Numbered from the stretch's first letter, positions 36,056 through 45,382 are shown. The stretch is 64,000 nt of DNA from a bacterium (GCA_028824415.1 JAPPDX010000023.1:1-64000); one strand, 5' to 3'. Program-made: numbers and translations. Notes: generated by a model from the sequence alone, not told the origin.

Positions 36056-38289
36056 GCGTGCCGGCACGACCTGATGCCCCTCGCCTGTTCGATCCTGTGG
36101 GCGCCGTGAGCGCCGAGACCGCCGGCGAGCGGGAGGCCGCCCCGCCCGAGGCCCCCAGGACGAAGAACGGCGGCAACGGCGGGCCGGCGACCGGAAGCGA
36201 CTCCCATCTCCTGGAGCAGCCTGATTCGGGCGCGGGCCGTGAGGCCGACACCGAGCCGGACGCCGGGCACTACGAGGCCGACTCCATCCAGACCCTGGAA
36301 GGGCTGGAGGCGGTCCGCAAGCGGCCCGGCATGTACATCGGGGGCACCGGGAGCGACGGGCTCATGCACCTGGTGTGGGAGCTGATCGACAACGGCGTCG
36401 ACGAGGCGGCCGCCGGCCACGCCCGACGGATCGACGTGATCTTCGGCGGGGACGGCTCGGTGACCGTGCGCGACGACGGCCGCGGCATCCCCGTGGGATG
36501 CCCGCCCGGCCGGGACGTCTCGGCGGTGGAGGTGGTTTTCTCCGAGTTGCACGCCGGCGGCAAGTTCGGCAGCGGCACCAACGGGTCCGCCTACGGCGCC
36601 AGCGGCGGGCTGCACGGGGTGGGGGCCTCGGTGGTCAACGCCCTCTCGGATCGGATGCGCGTGGAGGTGGGGCGGGACGGCCACATCTGGCGGCTGGACT
36701 TCAACGAGCGGCTCGCGGGCCGGCGCGACGGCGACCGCTTCACGCCGACCCACGACCTGCAGCGGCTGAAGCCCACGCGGCGCACCTTCACGCACGTGCG
36801 CTTCTGGCCCGACTGGGAGCTCTTCGACACCGAGGCCTCCTTCGACTACGCCGCCACCTGCGAGCGGGTGCGCCTCATGTGCCACCTGGTGCCCGGCCTG
36901 CGGGCGACGGTCAGCGACCGCCGCCGGGGTGCCACCGGTGAGCCCTTCGACTTCCGCTCCGAGAAGGGGCTTGGGGGGCTGGTGGCCGAACTCGCCGGCA
37001 CGGCCGGAGGTGGCGCCGTCACCCGGATCATCGACGTGTCCGGCGGCGGCAGTTTCGAGGAGAAGGTGCCGGTGGACGGCAAGCTCACCACCGTCGAGCG
37101 GGAGTGCTCGGTGTCGGCCGCGCTGCAGTGGATCGACGGCTACCGCAGCAACGTGGCCAGCTTCGTGAACACCATCCCCACGCCCGCCGGCGGGACGCAC
37201 CTGGCCGGCTTCGAGCGGGCGCTGACCCGGGCGGTGAACGACGTGCTGCTCGACGGCTCGAAGAAGCTGGCCCGCTCCGGCGAGCGCGCCGGCCGCGAGG
37301 AGGTGCAGGAGGGGCTGGTGGCCACCCTGCAGGTGGTGCTGCCCGAACCGCAGTTCCGGGGTCAGACCAAGCAGGAGCTTGGCACCCCTGCGGTGCAGTC
37401 CATCGTCTACGACGCCGTCAAGTCGGCGCTGACGGAGTGGTTCGGAAGCGAGGGTCCGCGCAGCAACGTCACCGCGCTGCGGTCCAAGATCAGCGACGCC
37501 GTCGAGGCCAAGGCGGCGTCCCGGCAATTGCAGGCCGACCGCCGCAAGGCCTCGTCGCTGGGCTCGGCGGGCCTGCCGGACAAGCTGGCCGACTGCCGGG
37601 TGCACGGCCCCGACAGCGAGCTGGTCATCGTGGAGGGCGAGTCCGCCGCCGGTCCGGCCAAGGCGGGTCGCAACGCCCACAACGTGGCGATCCTGCCGCT
37701 GCGGGGCAAGCTGGTGAACGCCGCCAAGGCCTCGCTGCGACAGGTTCTGGAGAACGCCGAGGCCCAGGCGCTGTTCCGCTCGGTGGGCGCCGGCGTGGGG
37801 GCCGACTTCGACCCGGCGGCCGCCCGCTACGGGCGCATCGTGATCCTGTGCGACGCCGACGTGGACGGCAGCCACATCCGCTGCCTGCTGCTGACGCTGA
37901 TTCACGCCTACATGCGGCCGCTGCTGGCCGAGGGCCGGGTGTTCGCGGCCCAGCCGCCGCTGTACACCACCCGGGTCGGCAAGGAGACCCACCGGGCCTT
38001 CAGCGACGCCGAGCGCGACGCCCTCGGGGCGCGCCTGGCGAAGGGGCGGCGCGGCGGCGTCGAGGCGATCCGGTGGCAGCGCTTCAAGGGGCTCGGCGAG
38101 ATGAACACCGACGAGCTGGCGCACTGCGCGCTGGATCCGGCAACACGCACGCTGCGGCGGATCACCGTGGCCGACGCGGCCGAGGCCCGCAAGCTCCTGG
38201 AGGTGCTGATGGGCTCCGACGTGGCACAGCGCCGTGAGTACATCGGGCGCCACAGCAGCCTGGTGGACCCCGCCACGCTGGACATCTGA
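36052..38289 (+). CDS. type IIA DNA topoisomerase subunit B (GyrB/ParE family)
   Basis: This 745-aa ATPase subunit pairs with the preceding gene. GHKL motifs are visible: WELIDNGVDEAAAGHA, RDDGRGIPVG and GASGGLHGVGASVVNALS. The transducer lysine loop is FRGQTKQELG. The TOPRIM domain has EGESAAGPAKAGRN (usually EGDSAGGSAK) and CDADVDGSHIRCLLLT, the latter GyrB-like. FKGLGEMNTDEL closes the protein. An unusual hydrophilic leader of about 75 residues precedes the ATPase domain. The GTG at 36052 overlaps the A-subunit stop (GTGA). Gyrase versus topo IV cannot be decided from the motifs. Confidence 0.9.
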   Translation: MSVPARPDAPRLFDPVGAVSAETAGEREAAPPEAPRTKNGGNGGPATGSDSHLLEQPDSGAGREADTEPDAGHYEADSIQTLEGLEAVRKRPGMYIGGTGSDGLMHLVWELIDNGVDEAAAGHARRIDVIFGGDGSVTVRDDGRGIPVGCPPGRDVSAVEVVFSELHAGGKFGSGTNGSAYGASGGLHGVGASVVNALSDRMRVEVGRDGHIWRLDFNERLAGRRDGDRFTPTHDLQRLKPTRRTFTHVRFWPDWELFDTEASFDYAATCERVRLMCHLVPGLRATVSDRRRGATGEPFDFRSEKGLGGLVAELAGTAGGGAVTRIIDVSGGGSFEEKVPVDGKLTTVERECSVSAALQWIDGYRSNVASFVNTIPTPAGGTHLAGFERALTRAVNDVLLDGSKKLARSGERAGREEVQEGLVATLQVVLPEPQFRGQTKQELGTPAVQSIVYDAVKSALTEWFGSEGPRSNVTALRSKISDAVEAKAASRQLQADRRKASSLGSAGLPDKLADCRVHGPDSELVIVEGESAAGPAKAGRNAHNVAILPLRGKLVNAAKASLRQVLENAEAQALFRSVGAGVGADFDPAAARYGRIVILCDADVDGSHIRCLLLTLIHAYMRPLLAEGRVFAAQPPLYTTRVGKETHRAFSDAERDALGARLAKGRRGGVEAIRWQRFKGLGEMNTDELAHCALDPATRTLRRITVADAAEARKLLEVLMGSDVAQRREYIGRHSSLVDPATLDI

Positions 38290-38404
38290 CCGCGTCGCGA
38301 CCCGTCAGCCGGGGCGCTACTCCGGCGCTCGACCCTCCACTGATGCCCCGGCCGGAGATCCCGCCCAACGCCCTGTCAGAGGCTCCCAATAGCCTGCCGA
38401 TCCG

Positions 38405-41230
38405 ATGACATTCCCGGGACCGGAGGAACTCGGACGCGGGTTGGTGGTGACTCTCGGAGCTCACCTGACCGGCGACCTCGCCGCGGCACAGGACTGGGAG
38501 CGGGTGCGGGTCGACGGATCGCTACTGGCGGGGCCCTCCGACGGCGATCGACGGCTGGGGGAGACCGTCGAGCAACTGCACCGGGCCTGGGCCGGCCGGC
38601 GACGGGTGCTCGTGGAGGTGGATCTCCCGGCGGAGCAGTTGGCGCAGCTGCGCCAGCCGGAGGTGGTCGAACTCGCCGTGTACCAGCTGGGTGCCGAGTT
38701 CACGCTGCTGCGCGAGCGGTTGCAGTTCCTGCTGTGGCGCAACAATTACGACGCCCGTCGTGGCGAGCCGGTGTGGTGGTGGGCCCGCAAAGCCGCCGGC
38801 CTCGGCGCGCAGCCCGGCGGGCCGGCCGACGTGGTGCTGGGCGACGGCAGCGAGGCGTGGGTGGACGGCGGGCCTCGCCGGCCGGTGGATCTGGCGGACT
38901 CGCCGGACAGGCCGGTCGTGCACGCCGAATCAGTCGAGCAGGGGCGCCTGCGGCCACAGCCCCGCCCGTCAGGGGCGACCGGCGACGGCACCAGGCTGGC
39001 TCCCGACCAGCGAGCCGCCGTCGAGCATCCCGCCGGGCCGGTGCGCGTGGTGGCACCGGCGGGATCGGGCAAGACCCGCACGCTGAACGCCCGGCTGCTG
39101 CATCTGGTGGACGACCGGGGCGTGGAGCCCCGGATCGTCACCGCCGTGGCTTACAACAACCGGGCCGCCGAGGAGATGCGCAGCCGCCTGCAGCGCCCCG
39201 ACCTGCAGATCCGCACGATCCACTCGCTGGGTTGGCGGATCGTGCGGGATGTGCGGCCGGACGTGACGCTGTTGGGCGAGCGGGAGGTGCGGGGGCGCCT
39301 GCAGCGGATCCTCCCGCACACACGGCGAGCCGGCAAGGATGTCTTCGGGCCCTACATCGAGGCGCTGTCCGACGTGCGCATCGCCCTGCGACATCCCGAA
39401 CGGGTGGAGGCCGAACGCAACGACGTGCCGGGCTTCGCCGGCATCTTCGAGACCTACCGGGCAGGGCTGGCCGAGCGGGACGAGTGCGACTTCGACGAGC
39501 AGGTCTACGAGGCGATCCGGCTGCTGCTGGCCGACCCCGAGTTCCGGGCCCGGTGGCAGGGACGCTGCCGGCACCTGCTGGTGGACGAGTTCCAGGACCT
39601 CACCCCGGCCTACCTGCTGCTGCTGCGGCTGCTGGCCTCGCCCGGGCTGAACGTCTTCGGCGTGGGCGACGACGACCAGACCATCTACGGCTACGCCGGC
39701 GCCGATCCCAAGTTCCTGCTGGAGTACGAGCGCCTGTTCCCCGGTGCCGGCGAGGCCGCCCTGGAGGTCTCCTACCGCTGCCCGCCCGAGGTGGTGAAGG
39801 CGGTCGGGCACCTGCTGGTGAACAACCGGCGCCGCCTTCCCAAGACGGTGCGGGCAGCACCGGCCGGCCGTGCCGCCGCGCCCACGACCAGCACCTCGGA
39901 TCCCGGCAACCCCGTGTCCGCCGTCAATGCGGGCGCTCACACCTCGGATCCCTCCACCGCTGGTGCCCTCAGGATCCTGCGGGTGCCCGACGAGGCGATG
40001 GCGGCGACGGCCGCCGGGATCGTGACCGGCTGGCGGGACGAGGGTGCGGCGGATGGGGACATCGTCGTGCTGGGCCGGGTCAACTCGATGCTGCTGCCGG
40101 CGCTGGCGGCGCTCGACGAGGCCGGCGTGGGCACGCGTTGCCTGCTCGAGACCTCGTTGCTGCACCGCAGCCTGGTACGGGCCGCGCTGGCGTGGATGCG
40201 CTTGGCGCTGCGGCCCGAATCGATGGATTCCCGCGACCTCACCGAGGCGGCTCGGCGGCCCGGCCGGAAGATCAACCAGGTGTCGCGGGAACTCCTGGAA
40301 GGCGCCTGGGACCTGTCCCTGGAACGGCTCTCGGCCCTCGGCGCCCGCCTCAACGAGCGGCAGCGGGAGTCCTGGAACGGCTTCGTGGCCGACATCGAGG
40401 CCGGGTCCCGCCTCGTCGCAGGCGGGTGCGACTCGCGCCGGCTCGTGGAGTTCCTGATGCAGCAGGTCGGGCTGGGACGGGCCGCCGGCTCGCTGGACTC
40501 GGGACGCACCCGGCCCGACCGTGCGACCCACGCCGACGACCTGCTGGCGCTGCGCCGGGTCGCCGCTGTCTACAGCAGCCCCGCGGAGTTCCACCGGCAA
40601 CTCACCGGCCTGTTGCGGGGCGCCTCCGAGGCAGGCAACGGCGTCCTCCTCACCAGCATCCACCGCGTCAAGGGCCTCGAGTGGGACCGGGTTCTGGTGT
40701 TCGCCGCCGACGAGACGCTCATGCCGCACCAATTGGCCGTCGACATCGAGGAGGAACGCAGGGTGCTGCACGTGGCGGTCACCCGCGCGCACAGCCAGGT
40801 CGTGGTGCTGGCCGACGAGAGCCGGCCGTCCCGCTTCCTGGACGAACTGGAGGGCCGCCCCCCGAAGCCGCAGACGCCGGAGACCCGCCCCGAGCGCACA
40901 ACGCTGCTCGAGGCGATCAGGGGCCCCAAGCGCCCCCGGGGCGCCAAGTCCCGTGCCGCGGAGGACGACGAGCCCTACGACGAGGCCCTGTTCGAGACCC
41001 TCCGCCAGTGGCGCCTCGAGGAATCCCGTCGCCGCCAGGTTCCCGCATACGTGGTGTTCGATGATCGAACCCTGAAGGGCATCGCCCGCCGGAAGCCCAC
41101 GACCGACTTCGACCTGTCCGCGGTGTCCGGCGTCGGCCCCAAGAAGATGGCCGAGCACGCCGAAGCGGTCGTAGCGATGGTCCGCGCCCACATCAGCAAA
41201 GACCCGGCCGACTCCGGCACGCCACCGTGA
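38405..41230 (+). CDS. UvrD/Rep-type superfamily 1 helicase with HRDC domain
   Basis: This 941-aa DNA helicase carries motif I APAGSGKTRTL (about residue 217), motif II LLVDEFQDLTPAYL, motif III GVGDDDQTIYGYAGAD, motif IV ALEVSYRCPPE, motif V LTSIHRVKGLEWDRV and motif VI EERRVLHVAVTRA. A C-terminal HRDC-like domain begins near LRQWRLEESRRRQVPAYVVF and contains SGVGPKKMAEHAEAV. This layout recalls mycobacterial UvrD2. The 210-residue N-terminal extension, with a run of acidic and aromatic residues, precedes the helicase core and is of unknown role. It probably works in repair or replication restart. The start is the ATG at 38405. Confidence 0.93.
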   Translation: MTFPGPEELGRGLVVTLGAHLTGDLAAAQDWERVRVDGSLLAGPSDGDRRLGETVEQLHRAWAGRRRVLVEVDLPAEQLAQLRQPEVVELAVYQLGAEFTLLRERLQFLLWRNNYDARRGEPVWWWARKAAGLGAQPGGPADVVLGDGSEAWVDGGPRRPVDLADSPDRPVVHAESVEQGRLRPQPRPSGATGDGTRLAPDQRAAVEHPAGPVRVVAPAGSGKTRTLNARLLHLVDDRGVEPRIVTAVAYNNRAAEEMRSRLQRPDLQIRTIHSLGWRIVRDVRPDVTLLGEREVRGRLQRILPHTRRAGKDVFGPYIEALSDVRIALRHPERVEAERNDVPGFAGIFETYRAGLAERDECDFDEQVYEAIRLLLADPEFRARWQGRCRHLLVDEFQDLTPAYLLLLRLLASPGLNVFGVGDDDQTIYGYAGADPKFLLEYERLFPGAGEAALEVSYRCPPEVVKAVGHLLVNNRRRLPKTVRAAPAGRAAAPTTSTSDPGNPVSAVNAGAHTSDPSTAGALRILRVPDEAMAATAAGIVTGWRDEGAADGDIVVLGRVNSMLLPALAALDEAGVGTRCLLETSLLHRSLVRAALAWMRLALRPESMDSRDLTEAARRPGRKINQVSRELLEGAWDLSLERLSALGARLNERQRESWNGFVADIEAGSRLVAGGCDSRRLVEFLMQQVGLGRAAGSLDSGRTRPDRATHADDLLALRRVAAVYSSPAEFHRQLTGLLRGASEAGNGVLLTSIHRVKGLEWDRVLVFAADETLMPHQLAVDIEEERRVLHVAVTRAHSQVVVLADESRPSRFLDELEGRPPKPQTPETRPERTTLLEAIRGPKRPRGAKSRAAEDDEPYDEALFETLRQWRLEESRRRQVPAYVVFDDRTLKGIARRKPTTDFDLSAVSGVGPKKMAEHAEAVVAMVRAHISKDPADSGTPP

Positions 41231-41441
41231 TGATCCTCCGGATCGGGCGCAGCCGTCGCAACGGTCGATAGTGCGAAATCTCCGGCGCGCGGGAACCGAG
41301 ACGGGAGTCGGTTCGTCCGAGGGAGCAATAGAAGCACACCTGCTGTCGACCGCTACGGTCGCGCACGGCCGCCGAGGCGCGTAAGTCCGCAGGCTCGGCG
41401 GCTCGCCGGAGTGGTCGGCGTCGGCACGGGGAGGCGAATCC

Positions 41442-43649
41442 ATGCGACGACTCGTTGCTCTGTTACTTGTCGTGATCACCACCATGACCGCCTGCACCGG
41501 AGGCGACACCGCGGGGGATCCCGAGCAGCCGGCGACCCCACCGGTGACCCCAGAGGAAGAAGAACTCTCCATCCGAGACGTGGCGGAGTCCGGCACGGGT
41601 TCAGTGCGGCCGCGGCCGGAGGGAGCCGCGGTGGCTGACGCCGACAACTCCGACGGCAGCAGGCAGCACAGCGGTTATCTGGCCATCAGCACGGGATATG
41701 GCTACGACTGGGACTCGTCCGGCGGTCCCCTGTTCGCGCCCGGGCATGGATGCGGGGTCCGCACGGACCTCACCCTGGTGTGCTGGGGCAACGATTGGCA
41801 TGGTCAGGCCTCGCCGCCGGAGGGAGAGTTCGTCGCGGTCGACGCCGGCTGGACGCACACCTGCGGGATACGCGTCGAGGGGGACGTGACGTGCTGGGGC
41901 AACCCCCGCGGCGAGCCCCCCGGGGGTGCGTTCGTCGCCGTCAGCGCCGGCAACTTCCACAGTTGCGGGATTCGCCCCCATGGCGGGGTCGAGTGCTGGG
42001 GCGATGACAGCGACAGGCAGTCCTCGCCGCCGGAGGGAACGTTCACCTCCGTCAGCGCCGGCAACGCGCACACCTGCGGTCTGCAGGTCGGAGGCACGAT
42101 CGCTTGTTGGGGGCGCAACACGCACAGCTATGTCGGGCCGGGCGAAGAACCGCGATTCAGCGGTCAGGCTCAGCCGCCGGGCGGCGAGTTCAGCGCGGTG
42201 TCCGCGGGCTCAGAGCATTCGTGCGGGATCCGCCCCGACGGAGCCGTCGAGTGTTGGGGCAACGAGTCCTGGAGGGGTCATCCGGACAGCGACGGGCCGT
42301 TCATCTCCGTCAGCGTCGCGGGCGACTTCACCTGTGGGCTCCTCCTCACCGGTGAGGCAACGTGTTGGACCGGGCAGGGGCGGTCTCCGAGGTTGCCGGG
42401 CGAGTTCGTCTCGCTGAGCGCCGGCAACTGGGGCGTCTGCGGCATTCGACCCGGCGGCACTGCTACCTGTGTGCGCCGCCGAAACGTCTACCCGCCCACG
42501 TTCCATGCCGCATCCCCTCATCCGACCGGGCGATTCTCGGCCGTCAGTGCAGGTGAATTCCACACTTGCGGGATTCAGGAATCGGGAACCGTCACCTGTT
42601 GGGAGGAAGCGTCATGGACGAGTCTCGGCTTGCAGGCCGCACTTACTTCCCAGCACAGGTTCGTCGCCATCGATACCGGACGCTCCGTCACGTGCGGGAT
42701 TCGTGTCGAGGGTGATCTTCGATGTTGGGGAGGGCCCTCCAATGCCAACCGCAGGAGTATCGAGGGACGGTTCGAATCGGTCAGTGTCGGCGGCACCAGT
42801 GCCTGCGCGTTGCGCCCCGGAGGCGCTGTCTTCTGCTGGGGAGAGGACACTGCCGGTCAGTCCTCGCCGCCGGAGGGCACCTTCACCGCACTCGCCGCCG
42901 GGGGGCGGCACGTCTGCGGGTTGCGATCCGGCGGGGAAGTGGCCTGCTGGGGAGACGGCTCGCTGGGACAGACCGCATCGCCGGAGGGCACGTTCACCGC
43001 TCTCAGCGCAGGCGAGGTGCACACCTGCGGGCTGCGCTCCAACGGCGAGGTGGCCTGCTGGGGTCACGAGGTCGATCTGGACCACATCCGCGACAACTTC
43101 ATCGATCCCCCGGAGGATGCAGGAGCCTTCGACGTTCCCGAGGGTGCATTCGTCGCTCTGAGCGCCGGGGCGTTCCACACCTGTGGCCTACGCGCCGGCG
43201 GCGAGGTGGAGTGCTGGCCGAGTTGGGGAGTGGAGTGCTGGCCGAGTTGGGGAGTCGAGTGCGACCTCGACCACCAGACCACATTCCCCGTCACTTCCGT
43301 CGTGCCCGCCTTCGCGGAGAACACCGGGACGGAGCACTTCATGACTCTTGGGAATCCGGCGCGGCCAGAGCAACGGCAGCCGGAGCCGGGAGCCCTGGAC
43401 TCCGGCACGGGCGACGCGTGCGACGCCGACGGTGTCGCTGGGGCCGCATGCCAGTGGGCTTGGGGCCACCGGGACTACTCCTGGACGCCCGTGAGCACCC
43501 CTGTCGAACAGCCGCAAGTCTGGAGGGACTCCCGAGTGGATCCGCTGCCCGGTCCGTTCGTCGCCCTCAGTTCCGGTTGGCGGCACACCTGCGGCATCAG
43601 GCCCGACGGCACGATCGACTGCTGGAGCGCCTACCAGCCACGCAACTGA
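41442..43649 (+). CDS. RCC1-like repeat lipoprotein with 14 paired-cysteine repeats
   Basis: This 735-aa protein has a lipoprotein signal ending TTMTACTGG, then an acidic linker. Fourteen repeats of the type CG[IL]Rx2Gx3CWG follow, each joined by SVSAGxxHT-like strands, as in RCC1/BNR propellers. Paired cysteines about 10 residues apart in nearly every repeat suggest disulfides outside the cell. Repeats 6, 7, 8, 13 and 14 depart from the CWG ending. Between repeats 13 and 14 lies a 130-residue insert, and an in-frame 24-bp duplication gives ECWPSWGV twice. It is likely a surface-exposed binding protein; the partner is unknown. The 211 bases upstream contain no other gene. Confidence 0.85.
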   Translation: MRRLVALLLVVITTMTACTGGDTAGDPEQPATPPVTPEEEELSIRDVAESGTGSVRPRPEGAAVADADNSDGSRQHSGYLAISTGYGYDWDSSGGPLFAPGHGCGVRTDLTLVCWGNDWHGQASPPEGEFVAVDAGWTHTCGIRVEGDVTCWGNPRGEPPGGAFVAVSAGNFHSCGIRPHGGVECWGDDSDRQSSPPEGTFTSVSAGNAHTCGLQVGGTIACWGRNTHSYVGPGEEPRFSGQAQPPGGEFSAVSAGSEHSCGIRPDGAVECWGNESWRGHPDSDGPFISVSVAGDFTCGLLLTGEATCWTGQGRSPRLPGEFVSLSAGNWGVCGIRPGGTATCVRRRNVYPPTFHAASPHPTGRFSAVSAGEFHTCGIQESGTVTCWEEASWTSLGLQAALTSQHRFVAIDTGRSVTCGIRVEGDLRCWGGPSNANRRSIEGRFESVSVGGTSACALRPGGAVFCWGEDTAGQSSPPEGTFTALAAGGRHVCGLRSGGEVACWGDGSLGQTASPEGTFTALSAGEVHTCGLRSNGEVACWGHEVDLDHIRDNFIDPPEDAGAFDVPEGAFVALSAGAFHTCGLRAGGEVECWPSWGVECWPSWGVECDLDHQTTFPVTSVVPAFAENTGTEHFMTLGNPARPEQRQPEPGALDSGTGDACDADGVAGAACQWAWGHRDYSWTPVSTPVEQPQVWRDSRVDPLPGPFVALSSGWRHTCGIRPDGTIDCWSAYQPRN
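43209..43256 (+). repeat. 24-bp in-frame tandem duplication inside the RCC1-like gene
   Basis: Two 24-base units (43209-43232 and 43233-43256) differ at one position and encode ECWPSWGV twice, followed by EC. This is a recent slippage-type duplication that changes the cysteine spacing of repeat 13. Confidence 0.85.
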
Positions 43650-43723
43650 TCCCGGCCGGACGACCGCCCGGCCGAGCGGCTGAGAAGTGCCCGACTGCGC
43701 TGTGGCCCGCCTAGGGTCGGGGC

Positions 43724-44221
43724 ATGGCTCTCACTGATGAACTCGTGAACAGGCTGACCTGGAAGATCCCGAATGCGCTGGCGCTGATCGGGTCGCGGGC
43801 CGGCGAGGAGCGCAACGGCATGACGGCGAGCTGGATCAGCCAGTTGTCGATGGAGCCGGTGCTGATCGGCGTGGCGGTGGAGAACACCGCGGTGACGCAC
43901 CGGCTGATCACAGACGGCGGGTCGTTCACCGTGAACCTCTGGGACGCCGAGCAGACCAGGGTGTTCGTGAAGTTCTCCAAGCCCGCCGCCTACGCCGACG
44001 GCACCCTGAACGGGCGGCCGGTGACCGAGGCCACGACGGGGGCGCCGGTCTTCACCGAGGCGATCGCCTGGCTGGACTGCGAGGTGCGCCACTCGCTGGA
44101 CCTGGGCACCCACACGCTGTTCGTGGGCGAGCTCGTGGACGGCGGCATCAACGACGACGAGCCCCGGGCGGCCGCCATGAGCGACACCCGCATGAAGTAC
44201 GGCGGCGTCAAGCGCCACTAG
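43724..44221 (+). CDS. flavin reductase-like (FMN-binding split barrel) protein
   Basis: This 165-aa protein resembles the flavin reductase/HpaC-type split barrel. It shows ALIGSRAGEERNGMTASWISQ with the flavin-contacting NGMTASW, then PVLIGVAVENTAVTHRLI, GGSFTVNLWD and CEVRHSLDLGTHTLFVGELV. Such proteins reduce FMN or FAD with NAD(P)H or bind flavin for other redox work. The ATG at 43724 begins a single-gene unit; no partner monooxygenase is next to it. Confidence 0.88.
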   Translation: MALTDELVNRLTWKIPNALALIGSRAGEERNGMTASWISQLSMEPVLIGVAVENTAVTHRLITDGGSFTVNLWDAEQTRVFVKFSKPAAYADGTLNGRPVTEATTGAPVFTEAIAWLDCEVRHSLDLGTHTLFVGELVDGGINDDEPRAAAMSDTRMKYGGVKRH

Positions 44222-44253
44222 AGCAGGGCATGCGAGCAGGGAGCACGGCGCTT

Positions 44254-44286
44254 GCAATTAAGAGTTAGAGCCGAACTCTAAATTGC
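44254..44286. promoter_or_regulatory. 33-bp AT-rich dyad element
   Basis: GCAATTAAGAGTT (44254-44266) and AACTCTAAATTGC (44274-44286) are 13-bp inverted arms with one mismatch around a 7-base centre. The element lies 33 bases after the flavin-reductase stop and 65 bases before the YbaK-like start. It stands out as AT-rich in a GC-rich genome. It could be an operator for the downstream gene or a bidirectional terminator. Confidence 0.6.
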
Positions 44287-44351
44287 CATCGATCTGATTA
44301 AGGAAAACTGAACACGCCACGGACTGCCTGGGACTCTCCTAGCGTTGGGGC

Positions 44352-44840
44352 GTGGCCGATGCGGTTCTGGAGCAACTCGACGCCCTGGGGCTGGCCTATG
44401 AGATCGTGCCGTGCGATCCCGACCTGGCGGACACGGCGGCGTTCTGCGAGGCCTACGGCTATGCGGCCGAGGACTCGGCCAACGCCATCGTGGTGATCGG
44501 CAAGTCCGACCCGCCGCGCTACGTGATGTGCCTGGTGCTGTCCTCCACCCGGCTGGACGTGAACCGGGTGGTGCGCAAGCGGCTGGGCGTGCGCCGGGCC
44601 TCGTTCGCCTCTGCCGACCAGACCAAGGAACTGACCGGCATGTCGATCGGTGGGGTCACGGTGTTCGGCTCCACGACCGACCTGCCGCTGTGGGTGGACG
44701 CCCGGGTGATGGAACGCCCGGAGGTCATCATCGGCGGCGGCGGGCGGGACCGCAAGCTGCTCGTGCCACCGGCCACGATCGCCGGACATCCCGACGTGAC
44801 CGTCGTGGAGGACCTGGCGACGCCGATCCCGACGGAGTAG
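44352..44840 (+). CDS. YbaK/EbsC-family aminoacyl-tRNA deacylase-like protein
   Basis: This 162-aa protein has the YbaK/ProX editing-domain pattern: EDSANAIVVIGKSDPPRYVM, then RLDVNRVVRKRLGVRRASFA, GMSIGGVTVFG and the late GGGGRDRKLLVPP. The family hydrolyses mischarged aminoacyl-tRNA in trans, for example Cys-tRNAPro or Ala-tRNAPro. The exact substrate is not readable. The GTG start at 44352 follows a TTGGGG-type weak ribosome site. It stands alone on the plus strand. Confidence 0.88.
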   Translation: MADAVLEQLDALGLAYEIVPCDPDLADTAAFCEAYGYAAEDSANAIVVIGKSDPPRYVMCLVLSSTRLDVNRVVRKRLGVRRASFASADQTKELTGMSIGGVTVFGSTTDLPLWVDARVMERPEVIIGGGGRDRKLLVPPATIAGHPDVTVVEDLATPIPTE

Positions 44841-44875
44841 CCAGGGCCCGCTGGACCCCCGGCCCGGGAGCCGCC

Positions 44876-45271
44876 TCAGTAGTCCGACGGGAACAGCACC
44901 GTGGTCTGCGAGCGGACACCCTCGGAGTCCTCGGCCTCGGTGATGATCCAGAGACGATCGTCGCCGGCGCCAGCGCCATCGTCGACGTCCCGGCGGATCT
45001 GCTCGGGGATCACGTAGCTCGACAGGATCCTGGCGCCGGTGACCAGCGCCAGGTCGTTGGCCTCGGCGTCATGGCCGTCGAGGTCGCCCCAGTCGCCGCC
45101 GGCGTGCCGTCGCAGGCACGACATTACGAAAGTTCGACCATCGGCGTGGCCCATCAGCTGCCTGTCGACGGCCCGGGTGGCGACCAGGTGCCCGAGCCGT
45201 ACGCGCAACTGCCTCTCTGCACTGGGGGCGCCGCGTCTTCCCGGCACGTTGGAATTGATCTGAACCAGCAC
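44876..45271 (-). CDS. conserved small protein of the plasmid-related type
   Basis: This 131-aa protein has a C-terminal half that matches a widespread family of unknown function by eye: RRHAGGDWGDLDGHDAEAND, then GARILSSYVIP, LWIITEAEDS and TTVLFPSDY. Members are small, often in mobile or accessory regions, and are commonly labelled plasmid-related. The GTG at 45271 has GGAGAA just upstream, so I prefer it to the longer frame from 45322. Function is unknown. Compared with typical members the ITEA segment carries a short insertion (EDSEGVRSQ). Confidence 0.7.
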   Translation of the reverse strand: MLVQINSNVPGRRGAPSAERQLRVRLGHLVATRAVDRQLMGHADGRTFVMSCLRRHAGGDWGDLDGHDAEANDLALVTGARILSSYVIPEQIRRDVDDGAGAGDDRLWIITEAEDSEGVRSQTTVLFPSDY

Positions 45272-45369
45272 GGCTTCTCCCTTGGTCAGGCCACGATCCA
45301 CTGCCCGGATCCGGCACGGCATCGGGGAAGCCGGGTATGACTCTATCAGGAATTACCAATAGTTTTAAT

Positions 45370-45382
45370 GTTATCAGATAAC
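45370..45382. promoter_or_regulatory. 13-bp perfect palindrome in AT-rich intergenic DNA
   Basis: GTTATC-A-GATAAC is a perfect odd palindrome in the 335-base gap between the minus-strand plasmid-related gene and the fic gene. The AT-rich context (45340-45405) suits a promoter region. It may be the operator of the leftward gene. Confidence 0.45.

Noticed and set aside
35896-38253. A 785-codon minus-strand frame opposite the topoisomerase B gene
   Set aside because: It is a mirror frame of a strongly conserved gene in GC-rich DNA, with no domain.
38969-41647. An 892-codon minus-strand frame opposite the UvrD-like helicase
   Set aside because: The plus strand carries all helicase motifs; the antisense frame shows none.
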